Shown here: positions 7,006 to 13,778 of the stretch, piece by piece
Layout: each line of letters starts with the position of its first letter
Position numbering within the stretch: position 1 is the stretch's first letter
NCBI GenBank assembly: GCA_002311635.1
Contig: DBZJ01000162.1
Span: 1 to 14,095, forward strand
Direction: 5' to 3'
Source: Syntrophaceae bacterium UBA1163
Lineage (GTDB): Bacteria > Desulfobacterota > BSN033 > UBA1163
Length of the DNA stretch: 14,095 bases
The notes under the pieces: model-generated
What the model was told of the DNA's origin: nothing
The model's database searches: none
Seen by the model: only the letters and a program-made list of their open reading frames with translations
Position numbers and translations under genes: made by a program

Positions 7006-7798
7006 CCGGTTCTCCCATCTGCTTGCCGCAATTCACCAGCTCCCTTGTCTTCTTTGCCATGTCTTTGCTCTTCATCAGGGAAGTCCCCACGAGAACCGCA
7101 CGGATGCCGCTTTTTCTCAACAGCTGGATGTCCTCCTTGTTAGAGATGCCGCTTTCGCTCACGAGGACACGATCCTTAGGAATCAGACGGGCCAGATCGA
7201 GCGTGGTGCGCAGAGTCACCTCGAAGCTTTCGAGGTTTCGGTTATTGATTCCAATCACCTCCGCCCCACAGTCATACGCCTTCTCAAGGTCCTCGTGATC
7301 ATGAATCTCGGTCAATGGGGTCAATCCCAGCTCCTTACAGAAAACGATCAGCTCTTTCAATTGATTTTTTGTCAGGATGCCGGCAATGAGAAGCACTGCG
7401 TCTGCGCCGTAGAAGCGAGATTCCCTCAGCTGGATCTCATCGATGATAAAGTCCTTGCGCAATATCGGGAGAGAGACGGCCTTTTTTAGGAGTGGAAGAT
7501 CGGACAGGCTTCCCCCAAAAACTCGACTATCGGTAAGAAGGGAGATGGCTGCTGCCCCCGCCTCTTCATAAATGCGGCCAATCGTGCAAGGGTCGATTTT
7601 TTCACGGATGGCACCCGCGGAAGGAGAAGCGAACTTGATCTCAGCGATGACGCCAATCCTCTTCGCCACGGAGATGGCGGCCCTAAAATCACGAAGAGGA
7701 GGCAGATCCTTATTTGTTACCGCAGGCACTCCTCTCCTTCTTAGTGCTTCGACCTCAATCTGTTTATGGGCTACGATCTCTTTCATCTTTGAGTGCAT
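6992..7798 (-). CDS. trpC: Indole-3-glycerol-phosphate synthase
   Basis: Ring-closes and decarboxylates CdRP to indole-3-glycerol phosphate. The 268-aa TIM barrel has the catalytic residues of the family: E53 and K55 in IAEIKFASPS, K115 in LRKDFIID, E164 in TEIHDHEDL, the Asn in GINNRNL (186) and E215 in VSESGI. It is a separate protein, not fused to TrpF as in enterobacteria. The start at 7798 has GGGAG 7 nt upstream; an in-frame ATG four codons later is a less likely alternative. It begins 23 nt after trpD and overlaps trpF. Confidence 0.96.
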   Translation of the reverse strand: MHSKMKEIVAHKQIEVEALRRRGVPAVTNKDLPPLRDFRAAISVAKRIGVIAEIKFASPSAGAIREKIDPCTIGRIYEEAGAAAISLLTDSRVFGGSLSDLPLLKKAVSLPILRKDFIIDEIQLRESRFYGADAVLLIAGILTKNQLKELIVFCKELGLTPLTEIHDHEDLEKAYDCGAEVIGINNRNLESFEVTLRTTLDLARLIPKDRVLVSESGISNKEDIQLLRKSGIRAVLVGTSLMKSKDMAKKTRELVNCGKQMGEPDGGD

Positions 7799-7821
7799 GA
7801 GAAAACTCCCATCTCTTCTCG

Positions 7822-8889
7822 TCAGACGCGAGGTGCCAATTGGTGTGTCAGGTCGGCAAGCTTTTCGAGTTTTTCCATCGCCTTGCCGGAATCAATCGAA
7901 TCTTCTGCCCGCCGGATACCTTCTTTAAAGTGGCCGTCCAGACCCGCAGCCAAAAAGGCCGCCGCGGCATTGAACAGGACGACGTCTCTCTTCGGGCCTT
8001 TCTGGCCATTCAGGACATCTCGGATGATCTGAGCATTCACAAAGGCGTTTCCCCCGCCTATTTCCCGAGGGGAAGCCCGCTTAAGCCCCACCTTTTCGGG
8101 CGTCAGGTTAAATGTCTCCACCTCTCCATTCTTGAGATGAGAGATCCGGGTAGAACCGCAGATACTGATTTCGTCATATGTCCCTTCTCCGCAAACGACA
8201 AAGGCTTCTTTCGTCCCAAGCTTTCTAAGAACATGGGCAAGCTTTTCTGTCAGGGCAGGGTCGTAAACTCCCAAGACCTGGGCGGTGGCCCCGGCGGGAT
8301 TGGTCAGGGGGCCGAGCAGATTAAAGATGGTTCGGATCCCTATCTCCCTGCGTGCACCCGCAGCGTGTTTCATGGCCCCATGGAAAAGAGGGGCAAAGAG
8401 AAACCCGATACCGACTTCGCAGATGCATCGTTCCACGTCCGCAGGGGTGATGTCCAATTTGATCCCAAGATCTTCAATGACATCCGCGCTCCCGCACTGG
8501 CTGGAGACGGCGCGATTGCCGTGTTTGGCAACCCTCACGCCAGCTCCCGCGGCCACAAAGGCACAGGCCGTTGAGATGTTAAACGTGTTGGTGCCGTCGC
8601 CCCCGGTGCCGCAGGTATCGAGGATGGTTTCGTCTTCGATATTGATCTCATCCCGATCGATGCTCACTGGCTGATCTTTCACGAGGATTTTGACCGCCTT
8701 TGCTCTCATCACCCGGGCCGCACCGGTGATCTCATCCACGGTCTCCCCCTTTATCCGGAGGGCGGTGACGAAAGAACCGATCTGGGCGGGCGTGGCCCCG
8801 CCGGTCATGATCTCTTCCATGACCTGCTCCATCTCAACTTCTGTCAGGTGATTCCTTTTGACCACCTTGGCAATGGCTTCCTTAATCAT
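7822..8889 (-). CDS. trpD: Anthranilate phosphoribosyltransferase
   Basis: Transfers the phosphoribosyl group from PRPP to anthranilate. The 355-aa protein has the PRPP/Mg-binding GTGGDGT (94-100), the NIST motif, KHGNRAVSS (122-130) and the anthranilate-binding [13 protein letters not shown] region (here [10 protein letters not shown]). A segment of about a dozen extra residues (around 68-88, including [11 protein letters not shown]) lies before GTGGD compared with minimal TrpDs. The ATG at 8889 has AAGGAGG upstream. It is separated from the preceding acyl-CoA dehydrogenase by 190 nt containing a hairpin repeat, and starts the tightly packed trpDCF block. Confidence 0.96.
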   Translation of the reverse strand: MIKEAIAKVVKRNHLTEVEMEQVMEEIMTGGATPAQIGSFVTALRIKGETVDEITGAARVMRAKAVKILVKDQPVSIDRDEINIEDETILDTCGTGGDGTNTFNISTACAFVAAGAGVRVAKHGNRAVSSQCGSADVIEDLGIKLDITPADVERCICEVGIGFLFAPLFHGAMKHAAGARREIGIRTIFNLLGPLTNPAGATAQVLGVYDPALTEKLAHVLRKLGTKEAFVVCGEGTYDEISICGSTRISHLKNGEVETFNLTPEKVGLKRASPREIGGGNAFVNAQIIRDVLNGQKGPKRDVVLFNAAAAFLAAGLDGHFKEGIRRAEDSIDSGKAMEKLEKLADLTHQLAPRV

Positions 8890-8938
8890 GATGCGTCCCT
8901 CCTTGTCTTTCCCCCTCGCCCTCTCCTACCAGAGATTT

Positions 8939-9056
8939 TGTCGCAGTGCCTGTCTCGTCATTGCGAGCGAACGAAGTGAGCGTGGCAATCTCCTATTTTC
9001 AATACCTTGTTAGATTGCTTCGGTCGTTTCGCTCCCTCGCAATGACATTACGACAC
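8939..9056. repeat. Imperfect long hairpin repeat between acyl-CoA dehydrogenase gene and trpD
   Basis: Arms of 35 nt at 8957-8991 (GTCATTGCGAGCGAACGAAG and beyond) and 9012-9046 (ending CCTCGCAATGAC) are complementary at about 28 of 35 positions around a 20-nt AT-rich loop. Weaker outer pairing (TGTCGCAGTG with CATTACGACA) extends it to about 8939-9056. The motif GATTGCTTCG..TCGCAATGAC is a widely dispersed intergenic repeat type; a half copy is at 1728-1755. Confidence 0.7.
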
Positions 9057-9079
9057 ACAGTCTCCCCAGAGGGGATAAT

Positions 9080-10279
9080 TTACCCGACTTTTTCTTTATG
9101 ATACATCCGGAATAATTCCCGGCCGATAATCATCTTCTGAATGTTGGAGGTTCCCTCGAGGTATTCCATTCCCCGAGCATCCGCGCTCAGCTGGTTGATC
9201 AGCTCATTTCTGAAGTAACCCCTTCCACCCATTAACACCTGCGCCCGGGCAGCCACATCCATCACCACCTGGGACGCGAATAGCTTTGCCTGAGAAGAGC
9301 TCATCCTGTAATAGGAGGTGCCCACCTGTTTCAGGGCATGGAGGCATAGCCCTCTGGCGGCATTGATTCGGGTAAACATATCTGAGATCTGAAAGCTGAT
9401 ATCCTGGCTGCTCGTCAGGGGATGATCGAATTGTCTTCTTTGATGCGCATATTGATAAAGTTCGCGAAAGATCCGATAAGCCAGGCCGCAGCAGATCCCC
9501 GCAATATGAATTCTTCCTCTATCGATCACGTCGAGGGTCAGGACCAGACCCATCCCTTCATTTCCCACAAGATTCTTGGCGGGGACGGGGGAATCTTTAA
9601 AAATGAGCTGCCCTGTCGGCAAGACGCTCAACCCATCTTTTTTGGGCAATTCGTTGATCGTGAAGCCTGGCAGATCATCCTCAACGATAAACACACTCAA
9701 GGAACGGGGGCCCTGCACGCCCTTGGTGTTGGCCAGAATGGCATAAAGCCGGGCCAGGCCGCTGTTCGAGATAAAAATCTTCTGTCCGTTAAACACATAG
9801 TGAGGGCCCACCCTGTCCGCCCTCAAGCCCACGGCGCTCGCATCCGATCCTGCCTTTTCCTCGGTGATCGCAATGGCCCCAAAATCCCCTTCTGCCATCC
9901 TGGGAAGATATTCCTTCTTTTGCTGCTCACTCCCGCCGAGCAAGATATCGATCGCACGTCCATGGGACACAAAAATGATGCCCAAGCCCGGAGAGGCGTA
10001 GCCGAACAACTCCATCATAAAGTAGATCTCTTGCTCGGAAACTTTTTCCCCTCCGTATTCAGGGGGCGCAAAGAGCTTGAAGAAATGGGCCTCTTTTAAA
10101 GCGGAAACGATTTGACCCCACTCCTTCGGATAGATCGCCTTATGGTTTTCTATCCTTGTCTCCAGAATAGAATAGGTGGGAATGACCAATTCTTTGAGGA
10201 TGGCAATAAACCGATTCACATATCTTCTCTCTCGCCAGCCGGGATAAAATGAATCGAAGATATTCACCAGATTATCCAT
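9080..10279 (-). CDS. Acyl-CoA dehydrogenase family protein
   Basis: FAD-dependent oxidoreductase of the acyl-CoA dehydrogenase family, 399 aa, the usual length. After an N-terminal helical region (about 30-130), the flavin/substrate region reads AITEEKAGSDAS. The middle beta domain contains GQKIFISNSG. The C-terminal helical domain ends with MEYLEGTSNIQKMIIGREL, where the Glu of EGT aligns with the catalytic base of medium-chain acyl-CoA dehydrogenase. The closing RGYFRNELINQLSADAR segment is also typical. Substrate is unknown. It is unusual to find it inside a trp operon, between trpG and trpD, with no other fatty-acid or CoA gene nearby. The start at 10279 has a perfect AAAGGAGG about 8 nt upstream. 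Both sides are palindromic repeats. Confidence 0.93.
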   Translation of the reverse strand: MDNLVNIFDSFYPGWRERRYVNRFIAILKELVIPTYSILETRIENHKAIYPKEWGQIVSALKEAHFFKLFAPPEYGGEKVSEQEIYFMMELFGYASPGLGIIFVSHGRAIDILLGGSEQQKKEYLPRMAEGDFGAIAITEEKAGSDASAVGLRADRVGPHYVFNGQKIFISNSGLARLYAILANTKGVQGPRSLSVFIVEDDLPGFTINELPKKDGLSVLPTGQLIFKDSPVPAKNLVGNEGMGLVLTLDVIDRGRIHIAGICCGLAYRIFRELYQYAHQRRQFDHPLTSSQDISFQISDMFTRINAARGLCLHALKQVGTSYYRMSSSQAKLFASQVVMDVAARAQVLMGGRGYFRNELINQLSADARGMEYLEGTSNIQKMIIGRELFRMYHKEKVG

Positions 10280-10359
10280 TGCTTCAGCCTCCTTTAGACG
10301 GAAATAGAATGAAATTCTGTAACACTATTGCGCTTTGAAAAATCGGCCCATGTGACGCC

Positions 10360-10530
10360 GGTTTCCGCTAAGGACGGGATTGAAGAAGTTTTAGGGCGGA
10401 AACCTTTTCCCGGTTCATTCAGGTGGCTCCAATGGGACGGCAGCGTTTCGTTCACTTTCCTCGTTTCAAAACCATAAAATATGAAAAACCGCATCCTAAA
10501 ACTTTGGAAGTCCCGGCCTTGGTGGGAACC
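10360..10530. mobile_element. MITE-like long-inverted-repeat element, copy 2
   Basis: About 171 bp with imperfect inverted arms 10360-10399 (GGTTTCCGCTAAGGACGGG to TTTTAGGGCGG) and 10489-10530 (CCGCATCCTAAAACTTTGG to TGGGAACC). It is a diverged relative of 6092-6255 in the same orientation: GAAGTTTTAGxGCGGAAACC, TTCACTTTCC and CCGCATxCTAAAACTTT are shared, while the interiors differ by indels. It fills the gap between trpG and the acyl-CoA dehydrogenase gene. No protein is encoded and no target-site duplication is evident. Confidence 0.6.
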
Positions 10531-10560
10531 AAGGGACAAATGGCACTCCATTTCAAAGCG

Positions 10561-11124
10561 CTAAAGTGCTACGAAATTCTTGATGATCAGGCTTCCGAGA
10601 GGCGTCAAAATCGATTCCGGATGGAATTGCACTCCTTCCACCTTATGTTTCCGATGCCTCAGCCCCATGATCTCCCCCTCCTCCGTCCAGGCGCTTATTT
10701 CGAGGCATTCCGGCAGCCCCGTTCTATCGACAATAAGAGAGTGGTAACGCGTCGCCTCAAAGGGATTGGGCAAGCCGCGATAAATCGTTTGACCGTCATG
10801 AAAAATTGGAGACGTCTTGCCATGTTTGATCCGTTCGGCCCTGACCACCTTGCCGCCAAACGCATACCCAATCGCCTGATGCCCTAAGCAGACGCCCATG
10901 ATGGGAATCGCCTGATAAAACCGCTTGATCACTTCAACCGTCATTCCCGCTTCTCTGGGTGATCGGGGACCAGGAGAAAGAAAGACAGAAGTCGGTCTTA
11001 GATTGCTCACATCTTCAACGGATAGAGCGTCATTCCTCCGGACGATCACCTCTTCCCCGAGCTGGGCGATACAATGGAAAAGATTATAGGTGAAGGAATC
11101 ATAGTTATCGATCAAAAGAATCAC
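10561..11124 (-). CDS. trpG: Anthranilate synthase component II (glutamine amidotransferase)
   Basis: Class I glutamine amidotransferase that supplies ammonia to TrpE. The 187-aa protein begins MILLIDNYDSFTYNL and has the catalytic triad C79 (GVCLGHQ), H168 and E170 (QFHPES). The oxyanion-loop motif is SPGPRSPREAG with Arg at a position that varies in the family (Gly in many TrpG, Cys in E. coli PabA). The sequence does not exclude a dual role with PabB, but the trpE-adjacent position supports anthranilate synthesis. The start is GTG at 11124, overlapping the trpE stop (GTGA), with GAGGAGGGG upstream. Coupled translation with trpE would give equal subunit amounts. Confidence 0.95.
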   Translation of the reverse strand: MILLIDNYDSFTYNLFHCIAQLGEEVIVRRNDALSVEDVSNLRPTSVFLSPGPRSPREAGMTVEVIKRFYQAIPIMGVCLGHQAIGYAFGGKVVRAERIKHGKTSPIFHDGQTIYRGLPNPFEATRYHSLIVDRTGLPECLEISAWTEEGEIMGLRHRKHKVEGVQFHPESILTPLGSLIIKNFVAL

Positions 11125-12599
11125 GGCAACCCCTCCTCGGCAAGTTCAATGGCTTTAAAAATGGCCTGGGCCTTATGCAAGGTTTCTTCATATTCCTTCT
11201 CCGGTTCGGAATCAGCAACGACACCTCCGCCTGCCTGCACATAGGCTTTCCCATCCTTGATGAGAATGGAGCGTATTGTAATGCAGGTATCCATATTTCC
11301 CAGAAAACTGAAGTAACCGACGGCTCCGGCATAGAACCCGCGGCGAAAGGGTTCGAGCTCTTCGATGATTTCCATGGCCCGGATCTTTGGAGCACCGGAA
11401 ACCGTCCCGGCAGGAAAAGTGGCCCGAAAGACATCGAAGGCGTTTTTTTCCGGGGCGAGCTCGCCCTGAACATTGGAAACGATATGCATGACGTGGGAGT
11501 ATCTTTCTACAGTCATCAGCTCGGTCACCTTGACCGAGCCGATCTCGGAGACGCGGCCCACGTCATTTCGGCCAAGGTCGACCAGCATAATGTGCTCAGC
11601 TTTCTCCTTTTCATCGGCCAGAAGATCTTTTTCCAACGCCAAGTCTTCCTCTTTGGTCTTCCCTCGCCTACGTGTGCCGGCGATAGGTCGTAGTTCAATC
11701 TGCTTGTCTTCCAGACGAACCATCACTTCCGGGGAGCTTCCCATGAGGACAATACCGTTCATCTTTAAATAGAAGAGGTAGGGTGAGGGATTGACGCTTC
11801 GGAGGGCGCGATAAATATCGAAAGGCTCACAGTGAACCTCCGTTGAAAACCGTTGCGAAGGCACCACCTGAATGATGTCTCCGGCCCGGATATATTCCTT
11901 TGCCCTCTCGACCACTTTCATGTAATCTTCCTTGCTGAAATTCGAGCGAAGCGGAGAGGGAGTAAAAGGGCTCCTGACTGAAGAAGGAGGATTTTGTGTT
12001 TGGAGCCTCGCAATGATCGACTTAATCTTATCCTGTGCCTCTTGATAGGCCTCCTCCAAACTCTGCCTGCCGTCCAAGAATAGATTGAAGATGACCTTGA
12101 TCTTCTTCTTTAAATTGTCAAAGGCCAGCAGCGTATCGGTGATCATGAACGAACAGTCATAAAGGTCTATGTCCTGTTGAAGTTGCTCTGGAATCCTCTC
12201 AAAAGACCTCACGACATCATAACTCAGGTAGCCCACCGCGCCTCCGGAAAACCGCGGAAGATCATCGTGCAGAACAGGGTGGTAAATCCCCATAAAACCC
12301 TCAAGCGCTCGGAGCGGGTCTTTCACCTTAGCCCTTTGAAGAACTTCGCCATTCTTAAGAATTTCAAAATCCTCTCCTTTGCTTCGGAAGAGGTGAGAGG
12401 ATCCGGAGCCCAAGAAACTGTAGCGTCCCCATTTCTCGCCTCCCTCCACGCTTTCGAGAAGAAAGGAGGACTTTCCATCGTCGATCTTCCGAAAGGCCGA
12501 GATGGGTGTCTCCAGGTCATAGTGAATTTCCTCAAAGACGGGAATGAGGTTCCCCTGATTGGCCAGTCTTTTGACATCTTCTAAAGATGGAGTAATCAT
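11121..12599 (-). CDS. trpE: Anthranilate synthase component I
   Basis: Converts chorismate and ammonia to anthranilate, the committed step. The 492-aa protein has the N-terminal allosteric LLES motif (47-50), part of the tryptophan feedback-inhibition site in this family, so end-product inhibition is likely. The C-terminal chorismate-binding domain includes PIAGTRRRG (305-313), DLGRND (341-346), GTVSGAPKIRAME (398-410) and the closing GGGVVADSEPEKEYEE. The ATG at 12599 has AGGAGAG 7 nt upstream, directly after a terminator-like hairpin. It is the first structural gene of the cluster and sits behind a leader peptide and attenuator. Confidence 0.97.
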   Translation of the reverse strand: MITPSLEDVKRLANQGNLIPVFEEIHYDLETPISAFRKIDDGKSSFLLESVEGGEKWGRYSFLGSGSSHLFRSKGEDFEILKNGEVLQRAKVKDPLRALEGFMGIYHPVLHDDLPRFSGGAVGYLSYDVVRSFERIPEQLQQDIDLYDCSFMITDTLLAFDNLKKKIKVIFNLFLDGRQSLEEAYQEAQDKIKSIIARLQTQNPPSSVRSPFTPSPLRSNFSKEDYMKVVERAKEYIRAGDIIQVVPSQRFSTEVHCEPFDIYRALRSVNPSPYLFYLKMNGIVLMGSSPEVMVRLEDKQIELRPIAGTRRRGKTKEEDLALEKDLLADEKEKAEHIMLVDLGRNDVGRVSEIGSVKVTELMTVERYSHVMHIVSNVQGELAPEKNAFDVFRATFPAGTVSGAPKIRAMEIIEELEPFRRGFYAGAVGYFSFLGNMDTCITIRSILIKDGKAYVQAGGGVVADSEPEKEYEETLHKAQAIFKAIELAEEGLP

Positions 12600-12617
12600 G
12601 CTTCTCTCCTAAAACAG

Positions 12618-12648
12618 AAAAGGCTATGGTCAGAAACCATAGCCTTTT
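12618..12648 (-). terminator. Second terminator-like hairpin in trp leader
   Basis: A perfect 13-bp stem on the minus strand (AAAAGGCTATGGT, 5-nt loop TTCTG, ACCATAGCCTTTT) is followed by CTGTTTT and then immediately by the trpE Shine-Dalgarno AGGAGAG. Its core GGCTATGG resembles GGCCATGG of the upstream terminator. It could be a second attenuator, a fail-safe terminator, or a structure that gates the trpE ribosome binding site. Confidence 0.7.
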
Positions 12649-12681
12649 TCGATCTGAGTCCGCCTATGAAGAGGCAGAAAC

Positions 12682-12718
12682 AAAAAAGGCCATGGGAGAC
12701 TGGAAGCCGCCCATGGCC
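12682..12718 (-). terminator. trp attenuator terminator (regions 3:4)
   Basis: On the minus strand GGCCATGGG, a 19-nt loop and CCCATGGCC form a perfect 9-bp GC-rich stem followed by TTTTTT. It lies 21 nt after the leader-peptide stop. Its 5' arm can pair instead with the segment just upstream (about 12744-12753), as expected for the terminator arm of a ribosome-mediated attenuator. Confidence 0.8.
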
Positions 12719-12738
12719 CTTACTTGCGATTTAAATGT

Positions 12739-12822
12739 TCATGATGGCGCCAGGCAGACCTCCCCCTCTGTGTTCTGCCACCACCAATAATTACCTTGTT
12801 TGATCCTATAAATATTCTCCAC
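12739..12822 (-). CDS. trpL: trp operon leader peptide
   Basis: A 27-codon reading frame starts with GTG at 12822, preceded by AAGAGGA at a 5-6 nt spacing and by an in-frame TAA directly before the GTG. It encodes (M)ENIYRIKQGNYWWWQN and ends ...CLAPS. Codons 13-15 are three consecutive TGG (12778-12786). A run of Trp codons in a short frame between the promoter and a terminator, just upstream of trpE, identifies a ribosome-stalling leader peptide. GGCAGA at the last Trp codon (12774-12779) can pair with TCTGCC (12753-12758), and TGGTGG can pair with CCATCA (12742-12747). A ribosome stalled for lack of charged tRNA-Trp would open this 1:2 stem. Confidence 0.85.
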   Translation of the reverse strand: MENIYRIKQGNYWWWQNTEGEVCLAPS

Positions 12823-12853
12823 TTAAATCCTCTTTGGTCAAGGTTACCTGACT

Positions 12854-12882
12854 ATTTAACAAATTCCCCTGGGACTTGTCAA
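12854..12882 (-). promoter_or_regulatory. Sigma70-type promoter of the trp operon
   Basis: The minus strand carries a perfect -35 box TTGACA (12877-12882), a 17-nt spacer and TTAAAT (12854-12859; 4/6 match to TATAAT). Transcription would start near 12847, about 25 nt before the leader-peptide GTG. No palindrome resembling the enterobacterial TrpR operator is visible, so control may be mainly by attenuation. Confidence 0.65.
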
Positions 12883-13071
12883 GTTTTTTTGAAGAGAGTT
12901 CTAAATACCGCTCCTGTATGCTTTGTTCTTGATGATTCTAAAACCACCATCCACGTTTCCTCATCAGCAAATGGCCTATGCTTTTTGCCTTTCTGAGTTT
13001 ACCTTTTATTACATAGAACAATCCATCTCCTTCTAATCACCTAAAGGTAGTGATTTGCTATGTACAGAGCT
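12883..13071. other. Interval between trp promoter and hicB
   Basis: About 190 bp of ordinary-looking AT-rich DNA. A weak bulged stem (AATC..GATT with ACCT/AGGT, 13037-13057) follows the hicB stop but lacks a U tract. I see no gene here. Confidence 0.35.
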
Positions 13072-13401
13072 TTATCCGCTTAATTTTGAACTAGCAAGAC
13101 GATTCAGGCTGACTCCGGACTCGGCTGCCTGGATTGCAAGCTTTCGATGAATTTGGGGAGGGACCCGTACTAAGAACTTACCACTATATTGTCTGCAAGC
13201 GATCGGTTCGGGAACGGTTTCTCCCCGACTATGCATATCCTTTATGACATCTTCAACCAACTTCCGAACCCCTCTTAAGGCTACCTCCGGTTTCTTAGCC
13301 AACCAGCTCAAGCTGGGAAATTCGGCACACAAACCCACATACTCATTATCGTCCTCTGACCAGGTTACCCGGTAAGTATACCGATCATTTTTCAAGGCCA
13401 T
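13072..13401 (-). CDS. hicB: HicB family antitoxin
   Basis: A 109-aa protein with the two-part HicB layout. The N-terminal partially RNase H-like domain is YTYRVTWSEDDNEYVGLCAE followed by FPSLSWLA. The C-terminal ribbon-helix-helix DNA-binding segment runs from GKFLVRVPPQIHRKLAIQAA and continues through SGVSLNRLASSKL. HicB normally neutralises the mRNA-cleaving toxin HicA and represses the hicAB promoter. The gene looks intact, with GGAGGTAT upstream of the ATG at 13401, and it overlaps the tail of a truncated hicA frame by 17 nt. With its toxin broken it is probably an orphan antitoxin. Confidence 0.88.
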   Translation of the reverse strand: MALKNDRYTYRVTWSEDDNEYVGLCAEFPSLSWLAKKPEVALRGVRKLVEDVIKDMHSRGETVPEPIACRQYSGKFLVRVPPQIHRKLAIQAAESGVSLNRLASSKLSG

Positions 13402-13561
13402 GATATACCTCCAATCTTTCTACAGCCAATAGCACCTGTCCCACTTGGTAGGCTTTGGCTTTGCCTTTATGATTCTGAATATTTATTCGAGGATCGCCTT
13501 GCCACGGGGTTTTGTAGACTCGATGACTGCTCCCACTCTGACGAGCCTCGCGGGAAAAGGG
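13385..13561 (-). pseudogene. Truncated hicA toxin (C-terminal part)
   Basis: A 58-codon open segment reads EARQSGSSHRVYKTPWQGDP, then RINIQNHKGKAKAYQVGQVL and LAVERLE. This matches the core and C terminus of HicA-family toxins as I remember them, including the catalytic-type His in GSSHRVY. There is no usable start codon: an in-frame TGA lies immediately upstream (13562-13564), and the roughly 25-30 residues expected before RQSGSSH are missing. The preceding DNA instead encodes the tail of a different protein. The intact stop overlaps the hicB start, as in hicAB operons. I read it as the remnant left after an N-terminal deletion or insertion. Confidence 0.75.
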
Positions 13562-13584
13562 TCAGCCCCTGCAATCACACATTT

Positions 13585-13692
13585 TCATACATGCTCAACC
13601 CATTTTATTGCCCGGCTTATAGCAGCATAGTGTAAACCGAGATGTTCTGCAATTTCCCCCAATGTGCTATTGCAAGACCTGGGGCGAACAGC
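13585..13692 (-). pseudogene. C-terminal remnant of a transposase-like HTH protein
   Basis: An open segment of 35 codons ending in TGA encodes STLGEIAEHLGLHYAAISRA followed by IKWVEHV. This is a helix-turn-helix of the kind found at the C terminus of Y1/REP-associated transposases (pattern EIA-x-x-L-G-L-H-Y-x-x-I/V-S-R-A). An in-frame TAG at 13693-13695 and the lack of a start codon show it is only a fragment. It abuts the truncated hicA, so the mobile-element decay and the hicA truncation may be one event. The assignment rests on motif memory only. Confidence 0.5.
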
Positions 13693-13778
13693 CTAATTAA
13701 GTCGTTTTAGAACCTATGTCCCCCTTCTCGTCGTTTGCGGCTCCGTTTTGCCGCGTCCGGTGCACCTACTCGTTCGCT
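13693..13778. other. Spacer after the relE toxin gene
   Basis: 86 bp between the transposase-like remnant and the toxin stop codon. It contains a GC-rich stretch (TTTGCGGCTCCGTTTTGCCGCG) but no T-tailed stem. No gene is recognised. Confidence 0.3.

Noticed and set aside
10360..10530. Inverted-repeat element considered as a T-box or other trp-related riboswitch
   Set aside because: No T-box consensus (AGGGTGGNACCGCG) was found; the element precedes an acyl-CoA dehydrogenase gene, and its relative at 6092-6255 has a different interior.
10294..10551. Minus-strand 85-codon open frame between trpG and the acyl-CoA dehydrogenase gene
   Set aside because: It runs across the inverted-repeat element, and its translation looks like random sequence with no family features.
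10945..10985. SPGPRSP in TrpG as a broken oxyanion loop
   Set aside because: The substituted position varies among class I amidotransferases (for example Cys in PabA), and the Cys-His-Glu triad is intact, so it is not evidence of inactivation.
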